A stretch of 33,801 nt of DNA from Micavibrio aeruginosavorus (GTDB lineage Bacteria; Pseudomonadota; Alphaproteobacteria; Micavibrionales; Micavibrionaceae), in the NCBI GenBank assembly GCA_003241475.1, contig QFQB01000012.1, positions 1-33,801 of the forward strand, in the 5' to 3' direction. The first letter of the stretch is position 1. Each line of letters begins with the position of its first letter. The notes beneath the pieces are model-generated. The model made no database searches. It was not told the origin of the DNA and saw nothing but the letters and a program-made list of their open reading frames with translations. Positions 8,448 through 16,524 of this stretch are shown in pieces. A program made the translations under genes and the position numbers.

Positions 8448-10148
8448 ATGTCCATATTATTTCGCTTTCGATATGTTGCTCTTGCCCTCGTCGCCAGCCT
8501 GACGGTTTCGTCTGTTGCGTTGGCGCAGTCTGCGTTCGACGATCCGGGGGCGCGCACCAAAGGTGGGGTTGCGGGCGATCTGAAACCGGTTGCGGATAAG
8601 GTTGATGCTGGAACGGTGGCGCTTGGAGGTAGTTCTCAGATTGTCGTTCTTTTGCGCAACGATGACTCAAAGCCTGTGACGACGGGCGCAATCAATCTTT
8701 ATCCATCATCCAATATTTCCGCTACGGTTGGCGAAAATCAGTGTGCGGCGGCACCGATTGCGCCGGGAGAAGTTTGCGCCATTTCCATTCAGGTGAAGGG
8801 GCTTCAGCCCGGCAAATATCGTATTGAAATGTTGCTCCGCCATGATGGTCGCGCCAAGTTGCTGACCAGCACGTTGAACGGCACGGTCGATTCCGGCGGC
8901 GCGGATGCCAAGGATCTTGTCAGTGATCTCGAGACCATTCCGAACCAGATTGATTTTGGAACGCTTGATGAAAGTAGCTCGCAGGTTAAAGCGATGATCT
9001 TGCGTAACAAGACATCGAAAACAATTACGGTCAGTGAAATAGAAGTTGCCGCAGGCGCCCAAGCGGGCTTTTCTGCTGAATCCAATTGCGGTGAACTTCC
9101 GACCGGTTCTGCTTGCGTGGCGGCAATCACATGGGCGCCGCAGCAAAAAGGTCCGGCAACGGGAACGATCATCATTCGCCACAGTGGATCGACCAGTGTA
9201 TCTACGGTGGAGCTTAAAGGTACGTTCGATCCGGATACTGTTGAAAAAGCCGAAGTGTTTCCTGATGCTGTACCGGGCAAGGGATTGTTGATTTCTTCTC
9301 TGGAAGAAATCGATTTCGGCTCTGGCGTCACGCAAAGCTCTTCGATAACGGCATCCTTGGTCAACGTGGGCGATGTGCCGCTGACGCTGACGGGGGTTCG
9401 TATGACGAACTCTGAAAACGGCGTGCGTGCGGAAAAAACGGGGTGTGCGCCGGGTGAGGTCTTGGCACCCCTGGAGGCTTGCCCGCTGACATTGACATGG
9501 GACCCTGTTCGCGAAGGAAATATCGTCGATGATATTCAGGTTCTTCACACTGGTGCGCGCGGCATTCTCGTGTTGCCTTTGCGTGGTAGCGCGGCGCGCG
9601 CCGTCAACAAGGATACCAAGGCCATCATGTTAGGCGGACCCGGTCCTGAAGCAATTATCAGGAATATTCAACCTCTCTCGCTCGACGAAATCGAGGATGA
9701 TGGTGAAACCATTGTTGAGGATGGCGATAGCGCAGTTGTTAAGAAGAGTGCGGTCAAAAACAAGTCCAAAGCCACGGCCAAAAAACCATCCGCTAAGTCC
9801 GAAAGCGCGGATACTGTTGAAACCAGTCCGGAACGCACCATGCCGCAAGTCGATGTTCGCGGTATTTTGGATGGTTACACCATTACTTCTTATTCTCCCA
9901 AGCGTGCCATCATTGCCGGACCGGGTGGGAGCCGCGTGGTCTTTGATGGAGAACAAGCCGTGATCGGTGGTGTTCTGTGGCAAATCATGATGCGTCCGAA
10001 CGCCGTAGAATTCCAGAACGGGGACCAAAAGGTTCTGCTTCTGTTCGACAGATCTTTATCTTCCGTTAACCTTCTTGGTACACAATCAGGGAGTGGAGGA
10101 TCCACATCGTCGAGCAGTTCGACATCGAGTAGCTCTTCAACGCAATAA
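8448..10148 (+). CDS. periplasmic protein with three Ig-like repeats and a PilP/GspC-like C-terminal domain
   Basis: I recognise the parts but not the whole. A signal peptide (1-26, ending SSVALA) is followed by three Ig-like beta-sandwich repeats of the ASPM-SPD-2-Hydin/DUF1573 kind at about 45-150, 165-260 and 285-385. Repeats two and three both begin with IDFG. Each repeat has a cysteine pair about ten residues apart (99/110, 214/223, 333/345), probably disulfides. A charged Lys/Ser/Glu linker (about 412-465) leads to a small beta domain (about 470-535) with DGYTITSYSPKRAII, VVFDGEQAVIGGVLW and VLLLFD, which resembles the homology-region domain of GspC/PilP that docks on secretins. A Ser-rich tail follows. 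Position between secretin and ATPase fits PilP. The domain match is by eye only. No clear ribosome site precedes the ATG. Confidence 0.75.
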   Translation: MSILFRFRYVALALVASLTVSSVALAQSAFDDPGARTKGGVAGDLKPVADKVDAGTVALGGSSQIVVLLRNDDSKPVTTGAINLYPSSNISATVGENQCAAAPIAPGEVCAISIQVKGLQPGKYRIEMLLRHDGRAKLLTSTLNGTVDSGGADAKDLVSDLETIPNQIDFGTLDESSSQVKAMILRNKTSKTITVSEIEVAAGAQAGFSAESNCGELPTGSACVAAITWAPQQKGPATGTIIIRHSGSTSVSTVELKGTFDPDTVEKAEVFPDAVPGKGLLISSLEEIDFGSGVTQSSSITASLVNVGDVPLTLTGVRMTNSENGVRAEKTGCAPGEVLAPLEACPLTLTWDPVREGNIVDDIQVLHTGARGILVLPLRGSAARAVNKDTKAIMLGGPGPEAIIRNIQPLSLDEIEDDGETIVEDGDSAVVKKSAVKNKSKATAKKPSAKSESADTVETSPERTMPQVDVRGILDGYTITSYSPKRAIIAGPGGSRVVFDGEQAVIGGVLWQIMMRPNAVEFQNGDQKVLLLFDRSLSSVNLLGTQSGSGGSTSSSSSTSSSSSTQ

Positions 10149-10163
10149 CCCGATCGGTTCAGG

Positions 10164-11984
10164 ATGAGCGAGCAGGATACAGACTCTGGAGCCCAGCCGC
10201 CGGAAACTCAAAATGAGCAACTTCCGGACAGACGTGGTGCCGACCGCAGAAGAAATAGTCAACCCCCGCCGGGCGGTGTAGACCGCCGCTGGTCTGACCG
10301 CCGCCGTGCCCGTTCGGCCGAAGGGCGTGAGCGCTATCTCGACATGGTTCAGCGCGAACGCGCGATGTTTATCGAGCAAGGGGTTTCCCGCTCTACGGAA
10401 CAGCTTTTGGATATGGCCGGCGCGACCGGTCCGTCCGAACTGGAAGAAGAAGAGGGGATTCGCGACCGCGCCACGGGCGACCAGCTACGCTCGGTTCTTC
10501 CTGTGCAGGCATGGTTGCCGCTGTCGATTCACTTGATCGGTCTGCGCGACGGTGTCTTGAAAATCGCTCCTTTGAATGAATTGAACCAACGCCAAGTCGA
10601 TGCGCTTTCGTCCACTGCAACGCGTTCCGGTTTCCGCGTCGACAAAGTTGAAATAGAAATGTGGGACCGTGCTGAGCTTCTCGACACGCTCCGCTCCGTG
10701 CACGATTTGTCCGCCGACCGTTGCGAAAAGACATTGGCGCAGTGGCTTTCCGATACCGACAACGGTCTTTTGCTCAACCAGTTTCAGCGCGACATGCTGG
10801 CAGAAGCCTTGCAGATGCGCGCTTCCGATATTCACTTGGTGCAGGATAACAGTGCAGATTCTCCCAACTGGATCAAATACCGTATCGACGGTGATTTGAT
10901 CCCGATGCATTTGTTGCCCTCCGATGCTATGGCTCGTTTAACGACGCTTTTGAAGCGCGACGCGGGTTTGAACTTCGGGGATCGCGTAACTCCCAAAGAT
11001 GGCCGCTTCGGCTTTATCTGGCAGGGTCGTTCGGTTGACGTTCGTTGCGCCGCAGGCCCGCAGGCGCAGGACGGCGAAAAGATCACGTTACGTCTGCTCG
11101 ACCGCGCGGCGCTTAAAGGTTTCGATGAATTGTTCCGTCGCCACCCTGATGTTGGCGATTATCTGTCCAATCTGCTCTCGCCTGAAATCAAAGGCGGCGG
11201 CGGTTTAATCTTGCTTTCCGGTCCGACAGGTTCGGGTAAAACAACAACGCTCTATGCCTGCGTACAGCAAATCGACCGTCGTAGAAAACACGTTCTAACC
11301 ATTGAAGATCCTATCGAATATGAATTGCGATACGCCACGCAGTGGCAGGTTCGTCCGGGCATGCACGGTGGGGAATTTGCTGATTTGATCCGCGCCGCGA
11401 TGCGTCACGATCCCGACTACATCATCATCGGGGAGATGCGCGATGCCGATACGGTGGAAACGTCCTTGCGCGCCGCGGAATCCGGCCACACGGTTATTTC
11501 GACCGTTCACGCCGACACGGCGCTTCAGACCTTCGAGCGTCTGAGATCCTTGATGCCCGCAGAGCGCGAGCGCTCTTCCACCTTTACGCTGGCCCAGCAG
11601 GTCCGCGCGATCATGAACCAGCGTCTGGTCCGGACGTTGTGTCAGGGGTGCGCTCACCACGAAACGGTGGGAGGGACTTTGCGCCAGCATGAGCAGGATG
11701 CCTTGGGCCTTCCGCCGGAGACGCCGGTGCGCACGCATAACGGCGCGGGCTGCGATTTGTGCAACAGAACAGGCATTTCCGGCCGGACGTTGCTTTTGGA
11801 TGCGATCCTGATCACCCTCGGTCCGGCGCAAAGAAACGCCATTTACGAAGCCTTAATGAAAAACGTGAATGATATCATCCGCGAGGACGGCGTTATCGTC
11901 CACACGCGCCGCGACGGTCTGATTGATTTGATCCGGAGCGGGCTTGTGGACCCTAAAGCCGCCATGTCCTACCTTGAAGAATGA
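10164..11984 (+). CDS. type IV pilus / T2SS assembly ATPase (GspE/PilB/PilQ family)
   Basis: Cytoplasmic hexameric ATPase that powers pilus assembly. Of 606 residues, the C-terminal half carries all the hallmarks: Walker A GPTGSGKTT (353-361), the Asp box TIEDPIEYE (379-387), Walker B YIIIGEMRD (419-427) and the His box STVHAD (446-451). A zinc-binding cysteine set, C493-x2-C496 and C530-x2-C533, is typical of GspE/PilB assembly motors rather than PilT retraction motors. Residues about 105-185 form an N-terminal domain. Before it, residues 22-50 are very rich in Arg with four DRR triplets (DRRGADRRR, VDRRWSDRRR), which I do not know from PilB. It starts 15 bases after the previous stop, and gspF-like follows 25 bases later. 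No PilT-like second ATPase is present in the window. Confidence 0.95.
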   Translation: MSEQDTDSGAQPPETQNEQLPDRRGADRRRNSQPPPGGVDRRWSDRRRARSAEGRERYLDMVQRERAMFIEQGVSRSTEQLLDMAGATGPSELEEEEGIRDRATGDQLRSVLPVQAWLPLSIHLIGLRDGVLKIAPLNELNQRQVDALSSTATRSGFRVDKVEIEMWDRAELLDTLRSVHDLSADRCEKTLAQWLSDTDNGLLLNQFQRDMLAEALQMRASDIHLVQDNSADSPNWIKYRIDGDLIPMHLLPSDAMARLTTLLKRDAGLNFGDRVTPKDGRFGFIWQGRSVDVRCAAGPQAQDGEKITLRLLDRAALKGFDELFRRHPDVGDYLSNLLSPEIKGGGGLILLSGPTGSGKTTTLYACVQQIDRRRKHVLTIEDPIEYELRYATQWQVRPGMHGGEFADLIRAAMRHDPDYIIIGEMRDADTVETSLRAAESGHTVISTVHADTALQTFERLRSLMPAERERSSTFTLAQQVRAIMNQRLVRTLCQGCAHHETVGGTLRQHEQDALGLPPETPVRTHNGAGCDLCNRTGISGRTLLLDAILITLGPAQRNAIYEALMKNVNDIIREDGVIVHTRRDGLIDLIRSGLVDPKAAMSYLEE

Positions 11985-12009
11985 CCTGTCGGGTCAGGAA
12001 TATATCTAG

Positions 12010-13230
12010 ATGAGACAATGGGTTTGTGAAATTGCCTATGACACGACTTCAGGGCCGAAAAAGGCTCTGGAATCCTTTTATCTTCCTTCGGAGGATGATG
12101 TGCGCGTGGCAGTTCAGAAAAAGGGCGGCTACGTCCTGTCCATTCGTCCCCATTCAAGATCACCGCTGGAAAGATTGCTTGCCAGATCAAGCTGGTGGCA
12201 GGTGAATTTGCTACGCGGGATTATGTTCCGCTCCATGTCCACATCGCCCGGCGTCGCTTTCTGGAAGATCATTCAAGCTGAAACGAACCCAATGCGGCAA
12301 AATATTCTGGCTCCCGCACGTGAAGCTCTGGCGCGCGGCCTTGGCGTTATCGATGCGCTGAAAGCCTTAAACATCTTTGATAAGGGAACCATCGCTATTT
12401 TGGCGGCAAGCGAACGGGCGAACAAGCTGGCTGAAGGGATTCCCCACGCCATTCATTCCATTACGCAGAAAAAGAAAAACGCCCGCGCCATTATGGGGAC
12501 GATGGGATGGCTTTCTTTCGACTTGATTTCCATCGTGCAGTCCTTGTTCTGGGGAAAGGACATGATCCTCGGGTGGTTTCACGGCAACGCGCCGGAAAAG
12601 CCTGAAGAGCTTGAAAAATACAATCGCGTCGTGGGCAACCTTGACCTGACGTGGGACATCCTCATCTGGTCCGCTTTCGGCGTCGGCGGCTTCATGATCT
12701 GGGCCATTATCTCGTTCTGGCTCAACCGCGGGAAGGAAGACTGGCCGACAGCCAGAATTGTTCGCAAAATTCCTTTGATCGGCGCTTATTTGCGCGATCT
12801 CGGCTTTTCGGATTCCATGATGGCCTGCGCCCGCATGATGCGCGGCCTCGTGCCTATCAACCAGGCGCTGATGCAGGCTGGGGAAGCGACAACATCTCCT
12901 GAAGTCCGCAAGTACTGGCAGGATACCAACACGGACCTCGAGCGAGGGATCGGTTTGGGCGTCGCCATGGACCGGGACCCTCTGAGCCGCGCGGAAAGGC
13001 TTGAACTTGCCAGCTTGTCGGACCTTAGCCAAGTTGCTACAATCATGGAATCAATTGCCGAAATGCGGGCGCAGGCGGCAAAAACGAAGCACTCTTTGAT
13101 CGTTTGGCTCGCATTTGCTCTCACCGGCGTCTATCTCGCTATCGCCTTCGGATCTGCCATCTACGCTCTGACCGTTATGAATATGAGCATGGACAGCATG
13201 ATGGGGGGACTTACAGAAGGGATCCTTTAG
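12010..13230 (+). CDS. type IV pilus / T2SS inner-membrane platform protein (GspF/PilC/PilR family)
   Basis: Polytopic inner-membrane protein that turns with or under the assembly ATPase and feeds pilins into the fibre. The 406-residue protein has two related helical cytoplasmic GspF domains (about 65-185 and 255-360). Typical signatures are GLGVIDALKAL with ILAASERANKLAEGI (about 110-145), and GLVPINQALMQAGEA with LELASLSDLSQVATIMESI (about 279-349). Hydrophobic segments lie near 165-181, 214-238 and 362-390. It is shortened or divergent in its first 60 residues, which are hydrophilic. AGGA lies about ten bases before the ATG. The next gene starts directly after the stop. The family assignment is secure from these motifs plus its place right after the ATPase; the exact subtype (T2SS or pilus) is not. 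Confidence 0.9.
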   Translation: MRQWVCEIAYDTTSGPKKALESFYLPSEDDVRVAVQKKGGYVLSIRPHSRSPLERLLARSSWWQVNLLRGIMFRSMSTSPGVAFWKIIQAETNPMRQNILAPAREALARGLGVIDALKALNIFDKGTIAILAASERANKLAEGIPHAIHSITQKKKNARAIMGTMGWLSFDLISIVQSLFWGKDMILGWFHGNAPEKPEELEKYNRVVGNLDLTWDILIWSAFGVGGFMIWAIISFWLNRGKEDWPTARIVRKIPLIGAYLRDLGFSDSMMACARMMRGLVPINQALMQAGEATTSPEVRKYWQDTNTDLERGIGLGVAMDRDPLSRAERLELASLSDLSQVATIMESIAEMRAQAAKTKHSLIVWLAFALTGVYLAIAFGSAIYALTVMNMSMDSMMGGLTEGIL

Positions 13231-13231
13231 G

Positions 13232-14218
13232 TTGGCTATCTCGACCAAGGACAAGGAAGTACTTGAACGCGGAAAACCCAGCGCAGAGCGCAAATCGGGT
13301 GACGGCGTGTCGCGTCCGCGCGCCGGGATAACCGATTATCTGGCGGGAGAAGCCGGTAGCTTCAAATCCAATCTTTCGCCGTATTTGCCGCAAGAAGTGA
13401 TCGGTGGGGCTGTTCCCCACATCGTTGGTTCGGAAGATGAAGCGGTCTGGAATGCGGCCTCTCAGGCTTGCGGCACGGAAAAGGTTCATTACGTCTACTC
13501 TGCTGAAGGCGGCAGACTCTGGTATCTGGCGTGCCCTTCGAGCGCGTTGGCCTCTGCGCCCGATAGTTGGTGTCCTCTCGCATCGGCTTTACCGGGCAAG
13601 AGCGAGTTCTGGGATAAGGAAACGGTTTATCTTTACGAGCAGGAAGGTTTGGCCTCTGCTCTGCGTTGGGACCCTGATACGGGACGTATGCAGGTATTTT
13701 TGGGGGCAGCCCGTACGCTTTTGCCGCGCATGCAATCGATGGATGCCAACTTTGTGACCATCAATCCGGATCTGGCCGACGTTGTGCCATGGAAAAACAG
13801 GATGCTGGCTACGGAAAAACTATCTCGTGCCTCGGCCATGTTGCTTTTGTATGTGGGATTAGGGGTTAATCTCGTTATTTTCCTTTTTCTAATATTCCAA
13901 TTTATTTTGACCAACACGATGTCCCGTAATCTGGACAAGGTTCAGCAGGAAACACAGACGGCTTCGCGCGAATTGATGGTGAACGCTTCGAACGCGTTGC
14001 AGTCGGAATCCATCAAACATATGGTTCGTATTCAAGAGATGCTGGACGAGCTCGAAAAAATTGACGGTACGCTCGTTAAATACAACGTCGAAAAAGGTAA
14101 ATTAAATTGGGAAGTCTTGCTTCCACCTGCTTACGGGCAGGGGGTGGGCACCATCAAGGGAAAGGTTCAGCCGGGCCTTGAAAAAGATGGCCGCGTTCGG
14201 TTGCAGGGCACAAATTAG
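13232..14218 (+). CDS. bitopic membrane protein of the pilus locus, function unknown
   Basis: I do not recognise this family. From a TTG at 13232, one base after the gspF-like stop and about ten bases behind AGAAGGGA, it gives 328 residues. Residues 1-200 are hydrophilic and contain three cysteines (80, 101, 114) and several Trp residues. One strong membrane span lies at about 202-226 (MLLLYVGLGVNLVIFLFLIF), followed by a helical, probably coiled-coil stretch (about 228-275) and a short C-terminal domain. There is no signal peptide, so the large N-terminal part should be cytoplasmic and the coiled coil periplasmic. In place and topology it could fill the role of the PilM/PilN or GspL alignment proteins: a cytoplasmic module linked through one span to a periplasmic coiled coil. 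That is inference from context only. Confidence 0.75.
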   Translation: MAISTKDKEVLERGKPSAERKSGDGVSRPRAGITDYLAGEAGSFKSNLSPYLPQEVIGGAVPHIVGSEDEAVWNAASQACGTEKVHYVYSAEGGRLWYLACPSSALASAPDSWCPLASALPGKSEFWDKETVYLYEQEGLASALRWDPDTGRMQVFLGAARTLLPRMQSMDANFVTINPDLADVVPWKNRMLATEKLSRASAMLLLYVGLGVNLVIFLFLIFQFILTNTMSRNLDKVQQETQTASRELMVNASNALQSESIKHMVRIQEMLDELEKIDGTLVKYNVEKGKLNWEVLLPPAYGQGVGTIKGKVQPGLEKDGRVRLQGTN

Positions 14219-14290
14219 GTAAAATTTTATTTAAATCAGTTTCTTATGTAACGGCTTCTAAAGTTTTCTTGTGTAAAATTTAAGGTAAAT
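14219..14290 (+). repeat. AT-rich spacer bounded by an imperfect 18-base direct repeat
   Basis: The copies at 14219-14236 and 14273-14290 agree at 15 of 18 positions; both start GTAAAATTT and end TAAAT. The second copy runs into the ATG at 14289. The spacer is far more AT-rich than the neighbouring genes and is the longest gap between the downstream machine genes. It may hold an internal promoter or regulator site; no clear -35/-10 pair can be picked out. Confidence 0.5.
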
Positions 14291-14873
14291 GCGGATCAAA
14301 GGCCAAGAGGTTATGGCGCTCGATTTTAAAAGTTTTGATTTTCGTTCTGTGCAAAAACTGCTGGATCCCAAAGCCAGCGGGGATTTGAATGCGTTTCTTG
14401 AAAAACTTCCGCAAAACGCCGGACAGACAGTTTTGATCGCCGCGGGTATCGCTTGGGCGATGGCGGGCGCACTGGGGCTTTACGCTAGCATTCAAGCCAA
14501 ACAACTGACGGAATTACGCGCGGAATTGCTGGAATCCGAAGCGCGCAAGCCGATCGTTCCAACCATCAAAGATGTGCCTATCGACAAAAAAGAGGTTGAG
14601 GCATTCATTAAGAAAGTTTCCCCGTCTTACAAAGGTCTGACATTCAAGGTAAATGGTTCCACGATCGTCATTACGTCCCAGCAAACCAGCAATTTTGCCA
14701 TGTTCCGCGAAGCCATCGGCCATATGCAAAACGGCGGTTCGGGATGGCGCGTGGGTTTGGAAAAGCTCTGCGTGGGGCGCGAGTGCGGAAAAAGTGAAAA
14801 ACTTGCAGTATCCCTGAAGGTTAACAAGGTTTCTGTGGAAAACCCAACCATAGGTGGGATGACGGGCAAGTAA
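14289..14873 (+). CDS. bitopic membrane protein of the pilus locus, PilO/GspM-like topology
   Basis: A 194-residue protein that I cannot place in a named family. A short cytoplasmic N-terminus (about 1-45) precedes one membrane span at about 47-68 (TVLIAAGIAWAMAGALGLYA). Then come a short helical stretch (LRAELLESEARK) and a small mixed domain (about 95-194) with one cysteine pair (CVGREC). This layout, a single N-terminal span, coiled coil and small ferredoxin-like domain, is that of PilO or GspM, and the position before the pilin genes fits. A second start at 14313 (MALDFKSFD) is possible; AAGAGG precedes it very closely, while AAGG precedes the first ATG, so neither is clearly better. A 71-base AT-rich spacer separates it from the previous gene. 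Confidence 0.72.
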   Translation: MRIKGQEVMALDFKSFDFRSVQKLLDPKASGDLNAFLEKLPQNAGQTVLIAAGIAWAMAGALGLYASIQAKQLTELRAELLESEARKPIVPTIKDVPIDKKEVEAFIKKVSPSYKGLTFKVNGSTIVITSQQTSNFAMFREAIGHMQNGGSGWRVGLEKLCVGRECGKSEKLAVSLKVNKVSVENPTIGGMTGK

Positions 14874-14910
14874 TATAAAGACAATAACGATAGATTTTAG
14901 GAACGACTTT

Positions 14911-14918
14911 TAAGGAGG
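14911..14918 (+). promoter_or_regulatory. very strong ribosome-binding site of the first pilin gene
   Basis: TAAGGAGG at 14911-14918 sits 8 bases before the ATG at 14927. It is the best Shine-Dalgarno match in the locus, while the machine genes have weak ones. This points to high expression of the downstream protein, as expected for a major pilin. Confidence 0.8.
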
Positions 14919-14926
14919 AAATATCA

Positions 14927-15706
14927 ATGTTTTATAATAAATCCCAAAGGCAATCGGAGAAAGGGAATGTGCTGTTCTTGATCCTGATTGCCGTGGCGTT
15001 GTTCGCGGCGTTGTCCTATGTGGTGACGCAATCCACCCGTTCGGGAAGTGGCTCGACGGAAAGCGAAAAAAATCTTCTGAGTTCCGCCCAGATGACGCAA
15101 TATCCGACTGCTCTGAGAACAGCCGTAATCCGGATGATTCTAGGCGGTACGGGTGTCGAGCAAGTTCACTTTGATGTGCCGGGGTCTGCATTCTTTACGG
15201 GAACGGCCTCCACGAACCTTCTAGTGTTCCACCCGAATGGCGGCGGCGCAAGCTATCAGCAAGCCCCAGCAGATTTGTCTGCGACCGGTCAAAATAGTCT
15301 TAGCTGGTATTTTAACGGTAACTTCTATGTTCCGGGAATCGGTACGGACGGCACATCGGGCGGTAACGATATTATTGCCTTCCTTCCTGGCGTTTCCGCA
15401 GGTGTTTGCCGTAAGGTCAATGAAGAATTGGGAATTGATCCTACCAGTTCCACGAATTCGGCGAACTGCAGTACTCAAACCACACAATATTTGCCGGTAA
15501 TGGACTCGGGTATCGACATTGATAACGATGTCAAAGTGAGCATGAACGATGGCTACGACTTTGATGCGGCCATGGGTTCTGCAATCGCACTTGAGACGGT
15601 AGATGGGGCGACTTGTACAGTTCTGAACCGTCAGGCATCGGGATGTTTCTCCGATGGGGCTTCTCCAGCAAGCTACACGTTCTACTCCGTTCTGCTTGAA
15701 CGTTAA
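14927..15706 (+). CDS. non-canonical prepilin, probable major pilin
   Basis: A 259-residue protein with a type III (prepilin) signal: a basic leader MFYNKSQRQSEKG, a predicted cut after Gly13, then a hydrophobic helix NVLFLILIAVALFAALSYVV. Position +5 of the mature chain is Leu, not the Glu that nearly all major pilins have. The globular part is rich in Ser, Thr and Gly, with four cysteines in two close sets (in GVCRKVNEELG and ANCSTQ; and in ATCTVLNRQASGCFS) that could form disulfides. A perfect ribosome site and its place before a strong stem-loop suggest it is the main subunit. The downstream protein at 15784 shares the helix pattern KGxxLxxILIAxALxAAL. The processing enzyme is probably the peptidase at 5132. 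An adhesin or pseudopilin role is also possible. Confidence 0.82.
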   Translation: MFYNKSQRQSEKGNVLFLILIAVALFAALSYVVTQSTRSGSGSTESEKNLLSSAQMTQYPTALRTAVIRMILGGTGVEQVHFDVPGSAFFTGTASTNLLVFHPNGGGASYQQAPADLSATGQNSLSWYFNGNFYVPGIGTDGTSGGNDIIAFLPGVSAGVCRKVNEELGIDPTSSTNSANCSTQTTQYLPVMDSGIDIDNDVKVSMNDGYDFDAAMGSAIALETVDGATCTVLNRQASGCFSDGASPASYTFYSVLLER

Positions 15707-15735
15707 GATAAAAGCGTAATTTCCTCCGACGCGCG

Positions 15736-15769
15736 ATCCGGCCTTCCATTTTACGGTGGAAGGCCGGAT
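15736..15769 (+). terminator. 13-bp stem-loop between the two pilin genes (attenuator or mRNA-stability element)
   Basis: Bases 15736-15748 pair perfectly with 15757-15769 (ATCCGGCCTTCCA and its complement) around the 8-base loop TTTTACGG. Only three T residues follow the paired arm, so it is a weak intrinsic terminator at best. The next gene's AGGAAAG ribosome site begins a few bases later. It most likely sets a high pilin to low downstream-gene ratio, or protects the 3' end of the pilin transcript. Confidence 0.75.
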
Positions 15770-15783
15770 TTGCAGGAAAGAAA

Positions 15784-16521
15784 ATGAAAAAGCCAGACAA
15801 GACAAAGCAAAAGGGTAGCGCCCTAATCTATATCCTGATCGCCATTGCGTTGCTGGCGGCGCTGACGGCGACGTTTATGGATTCCTCCTCCCAGCAAACA
15901 TCGTCGCAAAGTGCTTTCAACACCGTGACCGACCTCAATGCGCAAATCAATCTGGTCCGCTCAACCATTCAGGAATGCGTTCTGACATATCCGGCTGGAG
16001 ACGATGCTTTGGTCGGTACGACCAATACGCCGTATCCGATCAACCCGACCAGCACATATTTCAATGCCGCGCCCTGTAGTTGCCAAAGCACGACGGAAGG
16101 CGACAAAGTCGCTTTGTTGCGCTGTCCGGGCAATCCCGGCAATTCGAACGAGCATGCGCAGATATTCGGCGGATCGTCGGGGAAATTCATGCCGCCCTCG
16201 CCGAAGCTGTTTGCGAACTGGGAATATTACAACGGTCCGTCCGGCGTTTTCTTCTACACCAGCACGGATAAAACCGATTCATTCCTGAAAACGGCGCTGA
16301 ACAAGCTGGACGACCAGTTTTCTGAGTGCGAAGCGGACGTCGTCGACAATATGACCGGCGGCGCGCTTGCCCTTACGAGCGATTCAGGCGGGCCGAGCTG
16401 TCCTGCCAACAGCCTGTGCTTCCGCGTCTGGATGATTGCGAAATCAATAGCGATTTATCCGGGCGACACATGGGATAGCCCTGCTACGCAGGGTGATGAA
16501 GCGGCTGCGAGTTGTCCTTAA
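15784..16521 (+). CDS. second non-canonical prepilin, probable minor pilin
   Basis: A 245-residue prepilin-like protein: leader MKKPDKTKQKG, predicted cut after Gly11, then SALIYILIAIALLAALTATF. Position +5 is Tyr, so Glu5 is missing here too. After the helix, a long Ser/Gln-rich helical stretch leads to a globular part with many cysteines, including the CSC set in APCSCQ, and others near ECEADVV, PSCPAN and LCF. It shares the N-terminal pattern with the protein at 14927 but little else, so it is a diverged paralogue, probably a tip or minor pilin. AGGAAAG precedes the ATG. A hybrid kinase gene converges on it with only three bases between the stop codons, so there is no room for a normal terminator. 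Confidence 0.8.
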   Translation: MKKPDKTKQKGSALIYILIAIALLAALTATFMDSSSQQTSSQSAFNTVTDLNAQINLVRSTIQECVLTYPAGDDALVGTTNTPYPINPTSTYFNAAPCSCQSTTEGDKVALLRCPGNPGNSNEHAQIFGGSSGKFMPPSPKLFANWEYYNGPSGVFFYTSTDKTDSFLKTALNKLDDQFSECEADVVDNMTGGALALTSDSGGPSCPANSLCFRVWMIAKSIAIYPGDTWDSPATQGDEAAASCP

Positions 16522-16524
16522 TAA

